Shown piece by piece: positions 59,206 through 64,000 of a DNA stretch of 64,000 bases. Source of the stretch: Botryotinia globosa (Eukaryota; Ascomycota; Leotiomycetes; Helotiales; Sclerotiniaceae). The number at the start of each line of letters is the position of its first letter. The stretch's first letter is position 1. Position numbers and translations under genes: made by a program. The DNA lies in contig RCSZ01000016.1 of the NCBI GenBank assembly GCA_014898425.1, positions 1,302,001 through 1,366,000 on the forward strand. The letters run 5' to 3'. The notes below the pieces were generated by a model. It was not told where the DNA came from and made no database searches. It worked only from the letters and a program-made list of their open reading frames with translations.

Positions 59206-60338
59206 ATGAGGCGGGATTGAGTGAGGGGCTGTATATCAATCGATGCTGATAGTGTGAATGGTGTCGGGTAGCTTAATAAAGGTTCATAATGAAACCTTCT
59301 TGACAGACGAGAAGACGAGAAGACGAGAAGACGAGAAGACGAGAAGACGAGAAGGAATAGATCCTGGAAAAGCTCTACATACATGCGAACGGAGTATCGC
59401 TAGTAACGGGCGATTGTGATTGATGGATTCCCGGGTGAGCTTCGGAAATGGTTTGTTCATTCACATTCCAAGGTTATTATACGACGGAGTATTATCATTT
59501 GAAGGGGGACCAGGGGTTGAAACAACAATGAAAATTGAGTTTATAATGTGTTTCGATAAATATCTCATTGTTTCATCATCTACATATCAATTTATTATCT
59601 TATCTTATTCATTTGACCATGGTGGTATGTATGGTGGTATGTATTATACTATGGTGGACTGTTCATACATAACCTCCAACCTTACACAACATTTGTCAGA
59701 CAGCATTGACATCCATGTCATGAACAACAAGATTGGGCTCAATGCACAGAATTCGACGACTTGATCATCATTTCATGTAATTGTCTGTCTGACTGCAGTT
59801 TCTCTCCATCCTATCTCTTCATCAAGTTACCTAGGTAGCTGGAGATTGATATAAAATCATGACCTCGGGATTCTCTGGGGCTACGCCACCTCCATAAGTC
59901 AGCCATGCTTGCAAATTTCCACCGTCATCGTCGTGTCAACATCGGAAGCGTCGGGTTCGTCCATTTCTCCAATTTCATGCAAAAGGTTATACCAGGTGTG
60001 CCTTACGAACTTGACAAAGTTTCACATATATGGATACGAAAATGCTGAATCGGTACCAAAATCAATACTTACCAGCAAAAGATACTTTTGCTTACCACTC
60101 GTCGTCGTGCTTTTAATCAATTAGAGTTTGCGAAAGTGGATGGGAAGTCGAGACTTCGATCGATTCGGGGTACATCTAAGAGCGAATATCCTCAAGATTA
60201 AAGCTCCTGAATTTTCTAGTCAGGTACATGAGAGGGTCTCTAGAAGTCCCTTTGCTTTAGATTGCACCGGTCGCGGAATATAATTCATCTTTCGGTAATT
60301 CGCTTTCTCATGGCCACACACTTTACGATTCGGTCGTT
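59206..60338. other. intergenic, no gene seen
   Basis: Frames at 59420-59764 and 59909-60124 lack motifs. The end includes the upstream region of the large membrane protein. Confidence 0.45.
59306..59354. repeat. GACGAGAA microsatellite
   Basis: About six perfect 8-bp units. Confidence 0.9.
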
Positions 60339-62986
60339 ATGGCAGGCCGAAGGACTTCTTATCCCATGAGTCCGAAGCATTATTTGCCTATGGCCAATCA
60401 CAATCACGAGGCCCCAGATTCGCAGGATGATATCGAAATGAAGGATCAAGGAAAGGAATCGGACTATTTTCCCAAGACAGGCCATGAAGAACCCCCATAT
60501 ACTGTCCATACGATCGAAATGGAAGACCGAAGAAGTGAATTGCATGAATTTCCCAAGACAAATCATGATCAAGAAACTTCATATACTTCCCATACAGTGG
60601 AGATGGAAGACGAAGAAAAAAGACCACATCCCGTTCGAATGGATTCGCTACAATCAACTCGCTCTACGAATTCTGAGCATTCTGAGAATGGGAGAAGTCT
60701 TCCAACAATCAGGCCATTCGACACACAGGACGAGGACCTGGTGGGGAATTTGGAATCAAGTCGCCATCACCAACATCATGATGGTATTTTCTGGCGCTCA
60801 CCAATCTTGATGGGTGGGAATTTATTAATTGGAGTTATTGCTAGTGTTGCTCATCATGTATTGTATAGTTGCATGGTAGGAAAACAAGTTGGAGATGATC
60901 GTTCTCAACAGTGGACCTTGAGGTAAGTTTTTCCAGGCGCATCAACGTCTCTTAGCAATACTTCTCAATTCTCATCCCTCATTTCACAACCTTCATCTGC
61001 TATCTCTCATTCTAACATGTCAATACCTGGACTAACATGAGAACTTAGATATGGAACAACCCTTGCTTTTGTTTCGCAATTATGTCTCGTCAGCTCGGTT
61101 GGATTTGCTTATACACAATGGCTTTGGAAATCCTTGTACCATAAGGATACTAAAGTTTCTGTTCATTGTCTCGACGCTGCTTTCGTTGCCGATACATCTT
61201 TTCTATCAATCTTGAATACAGAAATGCTTTGGAAGCTTAAACTGGGATCATTACTTGCGATAGTTGCATGGTTAGTCTCTTTTGATTTTGTCATGCGTGG
61301 CGTATTTCAACATTACTTGGGTCTCCTCTACCTCATCAGCCTTACTGTCTCCTCAACATGAGCTCGATAAATGAATCCACAAAATTGTGACTGGTTACCA
61401 TGAAACCATATACTCACTCTAATACAGGTGTCTACCCATTGGCTCTCTGCTTACTCCTGGTACACTCTACGTTGTACCCAGTACCAAATCCATTCATACA
61501 TACGCCAATGTCTCTTCCCTCGACATGTATGGTCAAGATCAACCTGCAAGATTTACATACTCGGCGCCCGTAAATGTTACAGATGGTGTACAAAACACAC
61601 TATTTCTTGGCCCACGAACGATCATTACACGTTTGTCAACTGCCACTGCAACGCAAGGAGAAATTCTTTCAATAAATGCTCCCTTCTCGAATGCAACATA
61701 TGACGTACAGTTTTACGGACCTATTGTCAAATGTAACGAAGCTGATTCAACTACTGCTATGATCATACAAAACCTTCGAGATGAATCTGTCGCCAACATC
61801 ACAGGATCAGTAACACAATTATCAAATTATTACTACGCTTTTGTTCCTAACCTCGAAAAGTATGACAATAGCTCATTGCCCAACCACGGCGTTACAGTAA
61901 TCTCTCAAGCCCGACTCCAACAACCTCAAAATGCTTCAAACCAAATCTGGATGGGTTATACAAGATACACTCGATCGAGATCCTTTCAAACGGAAAATCA
62001 CTACACAGTCTGCACACTCTACAACGCATCCTACAATGTTAACATTAATTTCGAAGAAGGAATTCAAACTGTCGCGTCCAAATCCCTCTCTGTCCTTAAC
62101 TCAGTCCCTTATCCCGATATCAACACTCCCCTCTCCAACTCCCTCATGGTCCAACATGCATACTCAGCTTACATGTGGTCAATTGCCGATTTGATGGTTG
62201 GCACAATGGGTATTTTCCAAGCTGTTCCTTCAACCCCCGGTCTTCCTATTACATACTTCTCAGAAATCACAACGCAGATCGCTCATACATCTTTACTTGG
62301 TAGCTCGGACTTGGACGCGTTTTTTGAAAGAAAGAGTAATGATCCTTTGGGGAAAAATAGCACGGCGGTTAGTGATCAGAGAGCACAGGACATCAGTTTA
62401 GCGGGAAATGCGACTCTGGAAGAGTTGGTGGAGGAATTGGCCTGGAATATTACGTGTGGATTTTTGAATAGTGATTTACTGTCGTATGTTTTCCATTTCG
62501 TCATTCTCATCAGACTTCTATCAGAGGGAAGAAATGCTAACCAACATACACAGCCCTTCTGTGAATACTTCAGTCCTCTCCACAACCTCCATAAACATCT
62601 ACGCCTACCATTCCTCAACTCTTCTCGTCTCCTACGGAATAGCAATATTCGTAGCGCTTATCGCGAATTCTCTGGGCGCATACGCATATCATATCAACGG
62701 ACGTTCGCATAACAAAAGTTTCTCGGCCATCCTGGCAGCGACGAGGGATAGTGAGTTTGGAAGACTGTTACCTGGAGGAGTGAGAGGGAAAATCCCATTA
62801 CCGGATTGGGTGTTGGAGACGCAGTTAAGGTTTGTGGATGTGGATGGTGGTGGAGTTGATGAGGGTGGGATGGGGGGGAAGAAAGGGGGAGGGAGAGAGT
62901 TTAGAGTCATGGGGATGAGGAAAGGGTACGAAGCCAGAACGGGAAATGACCCGGGGGGGTGTTTACGGAGGGGTGATGGATTATGA
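60339..62986 (+). CDS. large fungal integral membrane protein with glycosylated ectodomain
   Basis: Exons 60339-60922, 61049-61270, 61428-62483 and 62554-62986 join in frame to 764 residues. The cytosolic N-terminus carries three copies of a roughly 36-residue unit (EFPKT, ..H.., VEMED words). Three membrane helices follow (near residues 155-180, 197-220 and 250-280), then a large extracytosolic domain with about ten N-glycosylation sequons and paired cysteines. A final helix (about LLVSYGIAIFVALIANSLGAYAY) and a Gly/basic tail close the protein. The architecture is that of a widespread family of uncharacterised filamentous-fungal plasma-membrane proteins often named formylmethionine-deformylase-like without evidence. 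Function unknown. Confidence 0.75.
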
Positions 62987-63663
62987 TTCGGGATTGATAT
63001 GCACGGCGATTTGAAATTTGGACTTTGAAGTTTTTTCAGCAAGGAGTTGCGGTTGGGAGGTGAAAATTTTATGTACAGTATCCTGGGGTCTTTGATACTT
63101 ACATAGGTGCTATAGGAGTTCATATCTGAATCGTCTAGACACATGGATAGATTTACTTGAAGTTATATAATGATTCCCATGCACTGATTCTTCGTACTCT
63201 TGTCAATTTTGGTCAGTATTCATTATCATATGTCACTTGCGAATAGCCCAATATCCCGAATCATGTCAGATCACATCACATTACAATATAAAATCCAACT
63301 CAACCACCACAACCATCTATCTCACTCACAATATCCTAAATTTTTCAATCCAATTCAGTTCTATTCCATTCTCTTCCATTGGATAAACTCCCTTTCAACA
63401 ATACTACATAAATACCCACCCCAATGTCCTCTTACCAAATAACGCAATGTCTCCGGTCTGCTGGCCTGGTTTCGTGAAATGTAACATCTGACATCTTTCT
63501 GAAATTCTCAAGTATGGTAGTATGGGGGTAAGGTAAGATAATCTTGATGGGTTGAATTGGGTTGTGTTGAGTTGAGTTTGGTGGCTTGGAGAGGGATGGT
63601 GTTTTTCAAATTTTAGAATATGAAGGGTTTTTTGGAGATGGAGATGGAGATGATTCCATCATT
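62987..63663. other. intergenic, no gene seen
   Basis: Downstream of the membrane protein gene; the 80-codon frame at 63200 has no motif. Confidence 0.45.
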
Positions 63664-63735
63664 TATTCAAAGTAATCCTTCCTTCTTTAAAATCGCCTCT
63701 TGAGTAAAATGTTTGGTATCTTGATTAAATTCCTA
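63664..63735 (-). pseudogene. degenerate copy of the neighbouring gene's last codons
   Basis: On the minus strand this reads EFNQDTKHFTQEAILKKEGLL then stop, closely matching the ending of the gene at 63925-64000. Upstream of this block the frame hits stops, so it is only a remnant of a tandem duplication about 265 bp apart. The bases after both stop codons are also alike. Confidence 0.6.
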
Positions 63736-63924
63736 ATTCTAATCCTAGTAATTCAAGTTTCTTCAATCTAATATCTTCAAAGAATATTATCATTTATTCA
63801 ATCTTTAATCTTCAATCTTTAATCTCCAACCGTCAAAACTCTTGGAAATTTTTGGGGATGTAATGAAAATGGAGAAGAGAATGGAAATGAACAAGAAATG
63901 AAAATCCATCTATCATTCATTCAT

Positions 63925-64000
63925 TCAAAGTAATCCTTCCCTCCTCAAAATTTCCTCCTGGGAAAGCTGTCTCGCATCCTCATCAAATTCCTCTTCTCTC
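63925..64000 (-). CDS. C-terminus of an unidentified gene, cut by window edge
   Basis: Minus-strand frame entering from the right edge and ending in TGA at 63925-63927. It encodes an acidic helix ending EEILRREGLL. Too short to assign a family. A partial copy lies at 63664-63735. Confidence 0.55.
   Translation of the reverse strand, partial: REEEFDEDARQLSQEEILRREGLL

Overview
The window is nuclear DNA from a filamentous ascomycete. Genes carry short introns (about 50-220 bp) with GTANGT-type donors and CTAAC-type branch points. The protein families (EDE1, SLA1, alpha-tubulin, CDF transporters, UstYa-type oxidases) and the overall style suggest a Leotiomycete, possibly in the Botrytis/Sclerotinia group. 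That lineage is an inference and could not be checked here. Coding sequences were rebuilt by joining exons by eye; for every spliced gene called intact, the joined length is a multiple of three.

Layout. 1-1.7 kb: a broken FAD-linked oxidoreductase that runs off the left edge. 2.4-4.2 kb: repeat-associated locus A (a 280-residue ORF, purine-rich tandem units and a 59-nt structured end). 5.5-6.3 kb: an AT-rich foldback element. 7.7-30 kb: a conserved housekeeping block, with RFC3, EDE1, a very long ATT microsatellite, alpha-tubulin, a Pga1-like protein, a WW-domain protein, a GST, a small secreted protein and SLA1. 31-33 kb: an intact MFS transporter. 33-44 kb: a cluster of decayed genes (flavin monooxygenase, rhodopsin-fold membrane protein, UstYa-type oxidase, ABC transporter) around one apparently intact small secreted peptide gene with a duplicated motif. 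45-47 kb: a minisatellite and repeat-associated locus B, which shares the same 59-nt structured end as locus A in inverted orientation. 48-63 kb: PAF-acetylhydrolase-like lipase, a lineage-specific acidic protein, a CDF transporter, a secreted SET-domain protein, a methyltransferase and a large glycosylated membrane protein. The right edge cuts the C-terminus of another gene, which has a degenerate tandem copy of its last exon.

How the genes relate. EDE1 (early endocytic scaffold) and SLA1 (actin-patch adaptor) belong to the same clathrin endocytosis pathway and sit about 11 kb apart. The 31-44 kb genes (transporters, monooxygenase, UstYa oxidase, secreted repeat peptide) resemble the parts list of a fungal ribosomal-peptide (dikaritin-like) cluster. 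Most enzyme genes there have stops or frameshifts, so the cluster is probably dead or dying. The most novel signals are the paired 59-nt three-way-junction elements (2460-2518 and 46858-46916), which keep their stems and show a compensatory base change, and the small repeat peptide next to the UstYa relic.
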